From positions 5,828,001 to 5,892,000 of the forward strand of contig NZ_JAUSXM010000001.1 of the NCBI RefSeq assembly GCF_030815985.1: a DNA stretch of 64,000 nt, in the 5' to 3' direction. Position 1 is the first letter of the stretch, and the number at the start of each line of letters is the position of its first letter. This stretch comes from Paenibacillus sp. W2I17. Lineage in GTDB: Bacteria > Bacillota > Bacilli > Paenibacillales > Paenibacillaceae. The notes under the pieces are model-generated. The model worked only from the letters and a program-made list of their open reading frames with translations, was not told where the DNA came from and searched no databases. Shown one piece after another: positions 46,701 through 54,413 of the stretch. A program made the position numbers and the translations under genes.

Positions 46701-46968
46701 ATGGATATCTGGCGGAGATATCGCAGGGATCTATGGCCGGAAGCTGAGTTTTCCAAAAGGAAATCTGTATGTATTTGTATCGGAATTTTCCTTAAACCAT
46801 GAAGTTCACGTAAGAGATCAACGTACAGGTGTATCATACTCGTTCCAATTGGAGAAAAATCGTTCGGTGCTGTTTGCCACGGATGCTTCCGGAGAGCTGA
46901 CTGCGGTGTATCGCCCTGATGAGGTTGAGATTGTACAACAAGATGAAAGAGGTGGGATAACACGATGA
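43786..46968 (+). CDS. Large clan GH-A glycoside hydrolase of uncertain family
   Basis: 1060-residue cytoplasmic protein. The N-terminal half (about 1-370) contains a glutamine-amidotransferase-like segment (LVNLHAPYFPKSAWTEIAAYLHQGGSLISVGGAPF) and beta domains. A TIM barrel (about 380-760) carries two clan GH-A glutamates, Glu 514 in DWDLINEPSMF (acid/base) and Glu 680 in PNLIQETGIM (nucleophile), 166 residues apart. A C-terminal beta-galactosidase-trimerisation-like and beta region follows (PKLIIVPSPHNMDSDALQQLLTFAEKEGTSLLITG). The build recalls GH42, but family-defining GH42 segments are not evident. Flanked by GH125 and GH38 and coupled to both by ATGA overlaps, it is a candidate for the beta-mannosidase needed for Man-beta-1,4-GlcNAc. 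Specificity is inference. Confidence 0.75.
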   Translation: MSIQPNDKKLIIFADPAFPMEGASPTHEALDTWKAVEEITVVNAEELAEILKTTAGEGCLVNLHAPYFPKSAWTEIAAYLHQGGSLISVGGAPFKRPVRYENGAWVVESEQTAYHQELYIHEALNVSSANVQSYTSSEQIPLLTGKEEGLFEKANTWNLVPHTTKTSDLPHQMGSSGPMSTQVYPLLRGMSKDGRSVAAPVVLWENSRGTFVGSRWMFVHLPLTTSFWTQDGADEIVKWAQFCAQGVTELSLKTNYASYEPDERAVLTLQGQILQRAGNRLTESELWTFDITVEHEDRTSGMTEKVWNHRLEMELSGEQRFERILLPVSIESGLYRIICHAQAPDGEVRTLRQGFWGQDAALLAEGELITRSRDYFVKDGRPLPVVGMTYMTSDVARKFLFLPNADVWDRDMAQMAKAGINWIRTGIWTAYRNMMQVDGHMAEDVLRAIDAFILTAKRHGLQVTFTFFSFTPETWEGTNPYLDPQSVEAQKRFIRSIVSRHTHTTHVDWDLINEPSMFDPVRIFSAGPRSARDSYEQQAYITWLEQRHQTIEALQEAWNMSPKQLPNFAAAVIPEAEEINFDVQDMHKAKKGTRWLDYCLFSMEMHNVWARELVGTIKDLVPDHLVTVGQDEALGAQRPSPFFYEREVDYTTVHSWWLNDDLIWDGIFAKTPHKPNLIQETGIMYVETPDGRAKRTEEELRGILERKYAYAFSTGGAGAVQWIWNTNFYMDNANESHIGALRADGTEKPEADVSYDFGRFMHGIRDLFEDRELEDIAVVFPYSNDFSNRALAYDATTKLTRVMSYDLKLPFRALSEYHLEALEQQPPKLIIVPSPHNMDSDALQQLLTFAEKEGTSLLITGPLGLDAYWKATDRADHIVGKRSMGNVQREELLNINGVHHRVTYGLRRIAEVAKETLLHGDNGTADEVHVLPLGKGKLIWTPLPLELNGRDEPLAELYRYATEISGIEQELEWISGGDIAGIYGRKLSFPKGNLYVFVSEFSLNHEVHVRDQRTGVSYSFQLEKNRSVLFATDASGELTAVYRPDEVEIVQQDERGGITR

Positions 46969-49748
46969 CCAAGAAAAAGAGAGCACATATTATTTCGCAT
47001 ACCCACTGGGATCGGGAATGGTACTTGCCGTATGAGAAGCATCATATGCGGCTTATTCAGCTCGTCGATTCACTGTTGGATCAGCTTGATGAGGGATCGG
47101 ACTATAAAAGCTTTTATTTAGATGGACAAACGATTATCATCGAAGATTATCTTCAGGTTCGACCGGAGCAGAAGGAACGACTGGAGAAGCATATCCGCAA
47201 TGGGCGGATTGTGATTGGGCCATGGTACATTTTGCAGGATGCGTTTCTGACGAGTGGAGAAGCTAATGTGCGCAACATGCAGGTTGGACATAAAGACGCC
47301 AAGCGTTACGGCACCCCTTCAAAAATTGGTTACTTTCCCGATACATTTGGATTGGTCGGGCAGACTCCGCAGCTGATGCAGCAATCGGGCATTGATAATG
47401 TGTTTTTTGGACGTGGCGTGAAGCCTACGGGATTTAATAATACGGTATCGGATGCCGGATATGAATCAAGCTTCTCGGAGCTGATGTGGGAAGGACCAGA
47501 CGGATCGAAAGTGCTCGGCGTATTGTTTGCCAACTGGTACTCCAACGGAAATGAAGTTCCGGTAGACGAGGAATCGGCCCGCAAGTTCTGGGAAACCAAG
47601 CTTGCAGACGCTGAGAAATATGCATCAACGAATGAGTTGTTGTACATGAACGGATGTGATCACCAGCCGATTCAACGAGACCTGCCAGAAGCGATTCGCA
47701 TGGCTGAACAATTATATCCCGATATCGAGTTTGTTCACTCGAACTTCCCGGACTATCTGACCGCCCTGAGAGCATCGGCTGAACATGAGCTGTCCACGGT
47801 CAAAGGCGAACTGCGCAGCCAGCGAACTGATGGCTGGGGAACCCTGGTGAACACCGCCTCGGCTCGTGTGTATTTGAAACAGATGAACCAGCTGGGCCAG
47901 ACTATGCTGGAAAAAGTGGCTGAACCCCTGGCATCCTACGCCTATCTGCTTGGACATGCCTATCCACATGATCAACTGACGTATGCTTGGAAAACGCTGA
48001 TGCAAAATCACCCGCATGACAGCATCTGTGGATGCAGTGTGGATGAGGTGCACCGTGAGATGGTGACACGGTTTGATAAGAGCCGTCATGTAGCAGAGGC
48101 TTTAATTGAAGAGAGCACCAGTCAGATTGCTACAGCTGTTGATACATCCATATTTGAGCGTTACGGCGAAAATGCCCGCCCTGTGGTGGTGTTTAATACA
48201 ACGGGATGGGAACGCAGCGGTGTAGTTCAGATGGAACTGGACGCGGCTCGGTTGTATTTCCGGGATGGATATACATTGGAGGAAATGGCGGCACAGATGA
48301 AAGCCGTTGACCTGTCAGATCGCATACTGGTAGATGAAGAGGGTAATCACATTCCATGTACTGTGGAGGATCTGGGTCTGCAATTTGGCTATGATCTGCC
48401 AGATGATCGCTTCCGTCAGCCGTATAGCTGTCGACGAGTACGTATTCATTTTGAGACAGAGCATGTAGCTGCATTGGGCTTGAAGACTTATGCTTTGGTA
48501 AACTCAGTGGATCATGCCAAGAGTGGCTCACAACCGAAACCAAATACGTTGTTGCGTGGTGAACGTGGCATGGAAAATCAACATATGATCGTTACGATTG
48601 CAGACAATGGTTCATTCACACTCACAGATAAACGAACAGGTCGGACTTACAAGGATCTTGGCGTGTACGAAAATGTGGGCGATATCGGCAATGAATACAT
48701 GTTCAAACAACCAGAGAATGAAGTTGCATTGACAACACAAGCGCTTCAGGCCGAGATTCGGGTCCTTGAGGATACATCATACTTGGCCTCGTTCGAAGTG
48801 ATTCATCATTGGGAAATACCGGAGTCAGCGGATGAGATGCTGGATCAGGAACAGCGAGAACTGATTTATTATCCACATCGCAAAGCCCAGCGTTCAACTA
48901 AAATGATTCCGCTCCAGATCCGCACGTTTATATCCCTCAGTCGTAGTGGAAAAGGAGTACAAATGGAGACAACTTTCAACAATCAGGCGAAGGATCATCG
49001 GGTACGTGCTCTTTTCCCAACGGATCTCGAATCTGCTGTTCATCATGTGGATTCCATGTTCGAAATTGCAACGCGTGATAACAACCCTGCACCGGAGTGG
49101 CAAAATCCAAGCAATACACAGCATCAACAGAATTTTGTGGATGTGAGTGAACAAGACGCCGGATTGGTCGTTGCCAATCTGGGCCTGAATGAATATGAAG
49201 TTCTTCAAGATGGGCGTAACACCATCGCCGTAACGTTGCTTCGTGCTGTGGGCGAACTTGGAGACTGGGGCTTGTTCCCGACACCTGAAGCACAATGCCT
49301 TGGTGAACATTCATTTCAGATCGAGATTATCCCTCACGATGGAAATGGAGCAGCGTCAGGTGCATATATTGAGGCCTATCAGTTCCAGGTTCCTTGGACG
49401 CTGGCACAGACTGAAGTACACCCGGGTTATCTGACACCTAGTAACACACTGTTTGCATGGCAAGGGGACGGCTTGGCGTTTTCATCACTCAAAGTGAATG
49501 AAGATTCCGGTGATGTGATGCTTCGCTGGTACAATATGACCACGGAATCCGCCACGTTGAAGCTTGCTGCATCGCAAGCAAATCCACAGCCATTCGAAAC
49601 GGCGTACAAGAGCAACATCCTGGAGGAAGAGAGCGAAAAACTTCATTCCCACAGTATAGAAGAGGCATCAACATTATCATTTGCCAGCAAGGAATGGAAC
49701 ATACAGACAGGTTCATGCGAGATCGTTACTGTCGGCTTGCGCCGCTAA
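46965..49748 (+). CDS. Alpha-mannosidase, GH38 (MngB-like)
   Basis: 927-residue cytoplasmic GH38 enzyme in which the catalytic barrel starts at once: HIISHTHWDREWYLPYE carries zinc ligands His 14 and Asp 16. GYFPDTFGLVGQTPQL holds the nucleophile Asp 126, and QNHPHDSICGCSVDEVH the further metal-site residues. It is the shorter bacterial type related to E. coli MngB and S. pneumoniae enzymes, distinct from the long GH38 at 39017. The two may divide alpha-1,2/1,3 linkages between them; this is inference. The ATG overlaps the preceding stop (ATGA). It is the last gene of the operon, followed by a GTTCAAAAAGTC hairpin. Confidence 0.94.
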   Translation: MTKKKRAHIISHTHWDREWYLPYEKHHMRLIQLVDSLLDQLDEGSDYKSFYLDGQTIIIEDYLQVRPEQKERLEKHIRNGRIVIGPWYILQDAFLTSGEANVRNMQVGHKDAKRYGTPSKIGYFPDTFGLVGQTPQLMQQSGIDNVFFGRGVKPTGFNNTVSDAGYESSFSELMWEGPDGSKVLGVLFANWYSNGNEVPVDEESARKFWETKLADAEKYASTNELLYMNGCDHQPIQRDLPEAIRMAEQLYPDIEFVHSNFPDYLTALRASAEHELSTVKGELRSQRTDGWGTLVNTASARVYLKQMNQLGQTMLEKVAEPLASYAYLLGHAYPHDQLTYAWKTLMQNHPHDSICGCSVDEVHREMVTRFDKSRHVAEALIEESTSQIATAVDTSIFERYGENARPVVVFNTTGWERSGVVQMELDAARLYFRDGYTLEEMAAQMKAVDLSDRILVDEEGNHIPCTVEDLGLQFGYDLPDDRFRQPYSCRRVRIHFETEHVAALGLKTYALVNSVDHAKSGSQPKPNTLLRGERGMENQHMIVTIADNGSFTLTDKRTGRTYKDLGVYENVGDIGNEYMFKQPENEVALTTQALQAEIRVLEDTSYLASFEVIHHWEIPESADEMLDQEQRELIYYPHRKAQRSTKMIPLQIRTFISLSRSGKGVQMETTFNNQAKDHRVRALFPTDLESAVHHVDSMFEIATRDNNPAPEWQNPSNTQHQQNFVDVSEQDAGLVVANLGLNEYEVLQDGRNTIAVTLLRAVGELGDWGLFPTPEAQCLGEHSFQIEIIPHDGNGAASGAYIEAYQFQVPWTLAQTEVHPGYLTPSNTLFAWQGDGLAFSSLKVNEDSGDVMLRWYNMTTESATLKLAASQANPQPFETAYKSNILEEESEKLHSHSIEEASTLSFASKEWNIQTGSCEIVTVGLRR

Positions 49749-49757
49749 TAAAGGTTG

Positions 49758-49804
49758 TTCAAAAAGTCCATTTTCTTGGTACTGAAAAACAGACTTTTTG
49801 AACA
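49758..49804 (+). repeat. Inverted-repeat family B, internally deleted copy, acting as terminator
   Basis: GTTCAAAAAGTC (49758-49769) and GACTTTTTGAAC (49793-49804) are exact inverted arms. The right half (CTTGGTACTGAAAA...TTTTTGAAC) matches the right end of the 167-bp copy at 56112-56278. It lies nine bases after the GH38 stop and probably terminates the mannosidase operon. The following 232 bp up to dnaI hold no gene I can support. Confidence 0.8.
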
Positions 49805-50036
49805 GGCACGAATACGTACAGGACTGCAAGTGTATTATTACACTAGGCATAATGCATTACGCACCATGGTGGAAGGGTTACGCTATTTACCAGATGTATC
49901 TGTTGAGTTATTGGTTGTTTTTCTATAGAATGAACAGTAGAATTGCAAATGATCGAAAGTTCCTATGCCATCAAGATGGCCATGGGTACACTTCAATTGT
50001 TCATTCTATATTGAAACATTAAGGGGGCTTGAAGCC

Positions 50037-50987
50037 ATGGAATCCTTGGGAGGACTGCTTCAGCAGCTGAACCCTGCCTTTCGTGAGCAATCGCGGCGGA
50101 TTGCTGCGGAATTGATGGAAAATCCATACGTACGCGAATTCCGCGCAGGTCATCCTGAACTGCAAGATGCACAGCTCATGACCGATCTGAGCAAGCTGTT
50201 TCAGTACGCCAAAGACTCTAAGAACTGTGCGAATTGTCCGGGACTCGACAACTGTCCTAACGATTTTCAGGGCCACTTTTGCAAACTGGAAGTAGAACAT
50301 TTTAACGGTAAACCCGAAATTATAGATATAAAAGCGCCTTGTTCCAAACATATCGCCCGGCAAAATGAACATATCATTAAACAACGCATTCGCAGTTTCT
50401 ATGTGGACGAGCGTGCGCTCAGTGCCGGATACAACGACGTGGAGATTATGGGCAAGGATCGGATGCGTGCTCCGGCAGTGAATCAGGTGCTTCGTTATAT
50501 TAGGGAGACCAAGGAGAATGGATTATCTCCGCAAGGACTGTTTCTGGAAGGAACATTCGGGACAGGCAAGACGTTTCTGATGTGTTATCTGCTGCATGAA
50601 CTGGCGGTTGCAGGCCACACGGGTGTCATTATCTATATGCCTGACTTTGTGGAGGATCTGAAATCCATGATCAGTGAAGGGCAGAAGCTGAAGGAAATGA
50701 CGGATATTTTGAAAAGTTGTGATCTGCTCATCTTTGATGACATCGGGGCAGAGAATCTGAACCCTTGGGTTCGAGATCATGTGATGGGGTCCATTCTGAA
50801 CTATCGGATGAATCGCAAACCAACGTTCTATACGTCCAATTACAATCTGGATGGGCTGGAGAAACATCTTAGTTTCACCAATCGGGACGGCGAGGAAATG
50901 AATAAAGGCCAGCGTCTCATGGACCGGATTCGTCCATTTGTGGATGTCATCTCCGTTCGGGGTGAGAATCAGCGTGGCAAACGTTAA
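50037..50987 (+). CDS. dnaI: Primosomal protein / helicase loader DnaI
   Basis: 316-residue AAA+ ATPase that loads the replicative helicase DnaC at origins and restart sites in Firmicutes. The N-terminal helicase-binding domain contains a zinc-binding set, CANCPGLDNCPNDFQGHFC (about residues 61-79). Then Walker A EGTFGTGKT (about 178-186), Walker B DLLIFDDIGAE and the sensor-1 TFYTSNYNL. I chose the ATG at 50037 (MESLGGLLQQLNP) after AAGGGGGCTTGAAGCC. In B. subtilis it directly follows dnaB; here the glycan locus lies between them, so it must have its own promoter in 49805-50036, which I could not pinpoint. Confidence 0.94.
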   Translation: MESLGGLLQQLNPAFREQSRRIAAELMENPYVREFRAGHPELQDAQLMTDLSKLFQYAKDSKNCANCPGLDNCPNDFQGHFCKLEVEHFNGKPEIIDIKAPCSKHIARQNEHIIKQRIRSFYVDERALSAGYNDVEIMGKDRMRAPAVNQVLRYIRETKENGLSPQGLFLEGTFGTGKTFLMCYLLHELAVAGHTGVIIYMPDFVEDLKSMISEGQKLKEMTDILKSCDLLIFDDIGAENLNPWVRDHVMGSILNYRMNRKPTFYTSNYNLDGLEKHLSFTNRDGEEMNKGQRLMDRIRPFVDVISVRGENQRGKR

Positions 50988-51046
50988 TTGGTTAGTCTTT
51001 TGGTCTAATCTACAAATTATACTTTTAAACAATAAGTAGTCCCAAA

Positions 51047-51088
51047 AAAAGCCTGGCTTTCGCATTGTCGCGAAAACCGGGCTTTTCT
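51047..51088. terminator. Bidirectional terminator between dnaI and the convergent small gene
   Basis: AAAAGCCTGGCTTTCGC pairs with GCGAAAACCGGGCTTTT. A-rich and T-rich tails lie on both sides. Confidence 0.9.
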
Positions 51089-51113
51089 GGTCCTGCGTGA
51101 GCCTGGAAGCATC

Positions 51114-51269
51114 CTATTCGGTGAGGAATTTGAAGATAACCATACCGAAAAAGATCACTGTCATCAGGCCGGCCATGCCGGCAACACCCGCGATCAGATC
51201 AAATAGATCGTTGCGGGGTTCCTCGTTCACATGTTCACGCGGGTCGCTGATCCGCACATTTGCATCCAT
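51114..51269 (-). CDS. 51-residue membrane protein
   Basis: Small gene read on the minus strand: MDANVRISDPREHVNEEP followed by one transmembrane helix (about residues 26-48, IAGVAGMAGLMTVIFFGMVIFKF) and LTE. TAAGGAGGCAATAAC is an excellent ribosome site, and a bidirectional terminator lies 26 bp past the stop. An acidic cytoplasmic head plus single helix suggests a small membrane-associated regulator or complex subunit. Family not recognised. Confidence 0.7.
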   Translation of the reverse strand: MDANVRISDPREHVNEEPRNDLFDLIAGVAGMAGLMTVIFFGMVIFKFLTE

Positions 51270-51533
51270 GTTATTGCCTCCTTATGGGGAATACAGCTTG
51301 CCCGTATGTGGGGCTGAAACCCGGAGTAATTTTAGTATACTTGGAAAAGAAAGCGTTTGTAAAGATTTTGCAGTTGGTATGCCACATCCTGTAATTGTGA
51401 AGATTTGATGTTGGGAAGATGAACATTGCAGCGTTCAATTCACAAGTTTGACGTACCTGTGTTATACTGGAAGTGTCGTTCACGACGTTACAGGTTAAAA
51501 TAAACCGTAAGTATATATAAGGAGGACAATTTC

Positions 51534-51851
51534 ATGGCTATTGTTAACGTATCCGATCAATCCTTCAACGCTGAAGTAGAAGGCGAAGGAACGGTTCTTG
51601 TTGATTTCTGGGCGCCTTGGTGTGGTCCTTGTAAAATGCTCGCTCCAATCCTGGAAGAGCTGTCCACAGAAGTTGGCGATGCAGTGAAAATTGCTAAAGT
51701 TAACGTGGATGAAAATCCGGAATCTGCTTCCCGCTTTGGCGTAATGAGCATTCCAACTTTGATCTTCTTCAAAGACGGTCAACCGGTAGATAAAGTGGTT
51801 GGTCTGAACTCGAAAGATGCGCTCAAAGGAATTATCGCAAAACACCAATAA
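51534..51851 (+). CDS. trxA: Thioredoxin TrxA
   Basis: 105-residue thioredoxin, the general cytoplasmic disulfide reductant. Active site WAPWCGPCKM at residues 26-35 and the cis-proline loop MSIPTLIFF are both present; length is standard. TAAGGAGGACAATTTC precedes the ATG. A TATACT -10 (51463-51468) with TTCACA 18 bp upstream is a plausible promoter, followed by a small dyad GTCGT-TCA-CGAC. The trxA-uvrC order is conserved with B. subtilis. Confidence 0.97.
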   Translation: MAIVNVSDQSFNAEVEGEGTVLVDFWAPWCGPCKMLAPILEELSTEVGDAVKIAKVNVDENPESASRFGVMSIPTLIFFKDGQPVDKVVGLNSKDALKGIIAKHQ

Positions 51852-51868
51852 TTTACAGGCTTACACAT

Positions 51869-51900
51869 ACGCCTCCGGTTTACATGCCGGGGGCGTTTTG
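51869..51900 (+). terminator. Terminator after trxA
   Basis: ACGCCTCCGG pairs with CCGGGGGCGT (one G-T), followed by TTTTG. Confidence 0.75.
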
Positions 51901-51929
51901 CGTCGAATACCTTTATATAGGACAATATA

Positions 51930-52016
51930 AAGTGAAAATATTTTTTACACTTGAATGCAGAGTACAGAACCGATCTGGAGAAGCGAAGTGCTCGCGTTTA
52001 TCCCGGATTCATCTCT
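51930..52016 (+). repeat. Folded repeat family A, copy 5, left half only
   Basis: Contains the left flank (ATAAAGTGAA...TTTTTTACAC) and the small hairpin GCGA-AGTGC-TCGC, then only the 5' arm of the long hairpin (GTTTATCCCGGATT). The sequence is cut off where copy 6 begins, as if copy 6 inserted into it or recombined with it. Confidence 0.7.
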
Positions 52017-52018
52017 GA

Positions 52019-52210
52019 TATATAGTTGGAACTAATTATTTACACAGTAACGGAGAGGACAGAAAAAACCTGAAAAAGCGAAGCGTTCCCCTTTATCAAC
52101 AGATTTTTCCCTTGAGAAAAGGGAATGAAAAAAATCTGGGGATAACAGGGATTGGAAGGTTGTTATGTCATCGTAGTGTCAGTGTGAATTATCTTTAGTT
52201 TCTTCTTATA
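52019..52210 (+). repeat. Folded repeat family A, copy 6
   Basis: Closest to copy 3: TTATTTACACAGTAACGGAGAGGACAG on the left and GTAGTGTCAGTGTGAATTATCTTTAG on the right match 29366-29525 with few changes. Outer ends TATATAGTTGGAACTAA / TTAGTTTCTTCTTATA are degenerate inverted repeats. The small hairpin is broken (GCGAA-GCG-TTCCC) and the long one weakened, so this copy is decaying. Lies 115 bp before uvrC. Confidence 0.82.
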
Positions 52211-52325
52211 AAAAAAGGTGACTCAGAGACAATCCGATAACGGATTGGAAGACGGTACTGTAATCAGAATGGCTTAGTGTAACCTTTTATTTATACTTTT
52301 TTCGGGAAGGAGGATTCACCGAATT

Positions 52326-54413
52326 ATGGATCAATTCATCAATGATTTGCAGGATCAGGAGAAGGCATTGGAGCAGATTCGTCACAAACTCGCTTTGCTG
52401 CCAGACATGTCTGGATGTTACCTGATGAAGAACAGTGAAGGCACCATTATCTACGTAGGTAAGGCCAAAGTGCTGAAGAACCGCGTACGCTCTTATTTTA
52501 TCGGCAGTCATAATGGAAAGACTCAGCGTCTGGTGTCTGAAATCCGTGATTTTGAATATATCGTGACGGGCAGTAACATGGAAGCACTCATTCTGGAGTG
52601 TAACCTGATCAAGAAACATATGCCGCGGTATAATGTGTTGCTCAAGGATGACAAGACATTCCCATATCTTAAAATTACAAATGAAAAGCACCCCCGGCTG
52701 GAAGTAACCCGGCGTGTGCTGAAAGATAAAGCCAAATACTTCGGACCTTATCCGAACTCGTATGCGGCACACCAAACGAAAAAATTGCTCGACCGCATGT
52801 ATCCACTGCGCAAATGTGGTGTAATGCCCAAAGAAGTGTGCCTGTATTATCACATGGGACAGTGTCTCGCCCCTTGTGTGAAGGAAGTGGAGAAGGAGCA
52901 GTACGACCAGATTTCCCAAGAGATTGGTTCATTTCTGAGCGGTGGTCACGAAGAGATTAAGAAAGATTTGCAGCGTAAGATGCAAGAGGCTGCGGAGGAT
53001 CTTTATTTTGAACGTGCCAAGGAATTGCGCGATCAGGTAATCGCCATCGATGCGATGATGGAAAAACAAAAAATTACGATGGCCGATGCCAGAGACCGCG
53101 ATGTGTTTGGTTTTGCTATTGATAAAGGCTGGATGTGTGTCCAGATTCTATATATGCGTCAGGGAAAAATGATCGAACGCCACGTATCTACTTTCCCGTT
53201 TTACGGTGAGGCGTACAGTGACTTCATGTCCTACGTGACGCAGTATTACAGCGATAATCCGGCATTGCCTCAAGAGATTTTGTTGCCGGAAATGCCTAAA
53301 GACCTCGCAACAGATGGTGACAGTGAGGATTTGGGATCTGTTGCAGACGGAACAATACCTGCGGCTGTTACAGCAGAATTCGAACAGATGGGACAAGTGG
53401 AGCAAAATACTGCTTCCCAGCCACTGGTTGCCGAGACTCGTGCAGCTTATGGAAGTTCTGCTGAGGTAGAAATTGAACAACCTGAGAGTATGCAAGAGGA
53501 CGCTCCCATAACTAATCCATCTGTATCAGCTGAGAAACTCTCTGCAGGGTTGGAAGACCCAACTCAGGTTGCTGCTGCATTACAGGAGTGGTTGGAGATC
53601 AAAGTGCTCATCCCGCAACGTGGATTGAAACGCCAGATGATCACTATGGCCGTGGATAACGCACGTGTGGCATTGGAAGAGAAGTTCCGTTTGATTGAGC
53701 GAAATGAAGAACGGACATCCAAAGCTGCCGAAGGGCTGGGACGTTTTATTGGACTGGATCAGCTTCACCGTATTGAAGCGTTTGATAACTCGAACATCCA
53801 GGGTACGAACCCGGTATCTGCCATGATCGTATTTACCGATGGTAAACCGGATAAGAAGGAATATCGGAAGTACAAGGTCCGTTCGGTTGAAGGGCCGGAT
53901 GATTATGAAACGATGAGAGAGGTCATCCGTCGCCGTTACGAGCGGGTATTAAAAGAAAACCTAACCCAGCCTGACCTGATTGTGGTTGATGGTGGTAAAG
54001 GACAGATCTCGGCTGCGGTCGATATTTTAGAAAATGAGCTGGGCCTGTTTATTCCGGTATGTGGTCTGGTGAAGGATGCGAAGCATAAGACTTCACAGTT
54101 GATGATCGGTAATCCACCGGAAGTGATCTCCCTGCCTCGGGATAGTCAGGAATTCTACCTGTTGCAGCGGATACAGGAAGAGGTCCACCGTTTTGCGATC
54201 TCGTTCCACCGGGAACAGCGTGGCAAATCGATGGTGACGTCACGTTTGGATGCCATTCCGGGTATTGGAGAGAAGCGGCGTAAGTTGCTGTTGAAGCATT
54301 TTGGCTCTTTGCGCAAAATAAAAGAGGCCAGCGTCGAAGACTTCCGGCCTCTATCTATTGGTGACAAACTGGCAAATCAGATTATTGCAGCACTTCGTGA
54401 TGAGGAGTCGTAA
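52326..54413 (+). CDS. uvrC: Excinuclease ABC subunit C, with acidic insertion
   Basis: 695-residue dual-incision nuclease of nucleotide excision repair. N-terminal GIY-YIG domain makes the 3' cut ([19 protein letters not shown], residues 30-48). UVR motif for UvrB contact at about 205-245. RNase H-like domain for the 5' cut ([32 protein letters not shown]). C-terminal helix-hairpin-helix pair ([19 protein letters not shown]). The usual length is about 590-670. An extra stretch at residues 326-412 (53301-53560) is low-complexity and acidic, between the UVR region and the second nuclease domain. ATG at 52326 follows GAAGGAGGATTCACCGAATT. The 3' end overlaps the convergent CPBP gene by 32 bp. 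Confidence 0.95.
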   Translation: MDQFINDLQDQEKALEQIRHKLALLPDMSGCYLMKNSEGTIIYVGKAKVLKNRVRSYFIGSHNGKTQRLVSEIRDFEYIVTGSNMEALILECNLIKKHMPRYNVLLKDDKTFPYLKITNEKHPRLEVTRRVLKDKAKYFGPYPNSYAAHQTKKLLDRMYPLRKCGVMPKEVCLYYHMGQCLAPCVKEVEKEQYDQISQEIGSFLSGGHEEIKKDLQRKMQEAAEDLYFERAKELRDQVIAIDAMMEKQKITMADARDRDVFGFAIDKGWMCVQILYMRQGKMIERHVSTFPFYGEAYSDFMSYVTQYYSDNPALPQEILLPEMPKDLATDGDSEDLGSVADGTIPAAVTAEFEQMGQVEQNTASQPLVAETRAAYGSSAEVEIEQPESMQEDAPITNPSVSAEKLSAGLEDPTQVAAALQEWLEIKVLIPQRGLKRQMITMAVDNARVALEEKFRLIERNEERTSKAAEGLGRFIGLDQLHRIEAFDNSNIQGTNPVSAMIVFTDGKPDKKEYRKYKVRSVEGPDDYETMREVIRRRYERVLKENLTQPDLIVVDGGKGQISAAVDILENELGLFIPVCGLVKDAKHKTSQLMIGNPPEVISLPRDSQEFYLLQRIQEEVHRFAISFHREQRGKSMVTSRLDAIPGIGEKRRKLLLKHFGSLRKIKEASVEDFRPLSIGDKLANQIIAALRDEES

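Noticed and set aside
49798..50022. 74-codon frame between the GH38 gene and dnaI
   Set aside because: Starts inside a family B repeat arm, lacks a ribosome site and has no protein-like composition.
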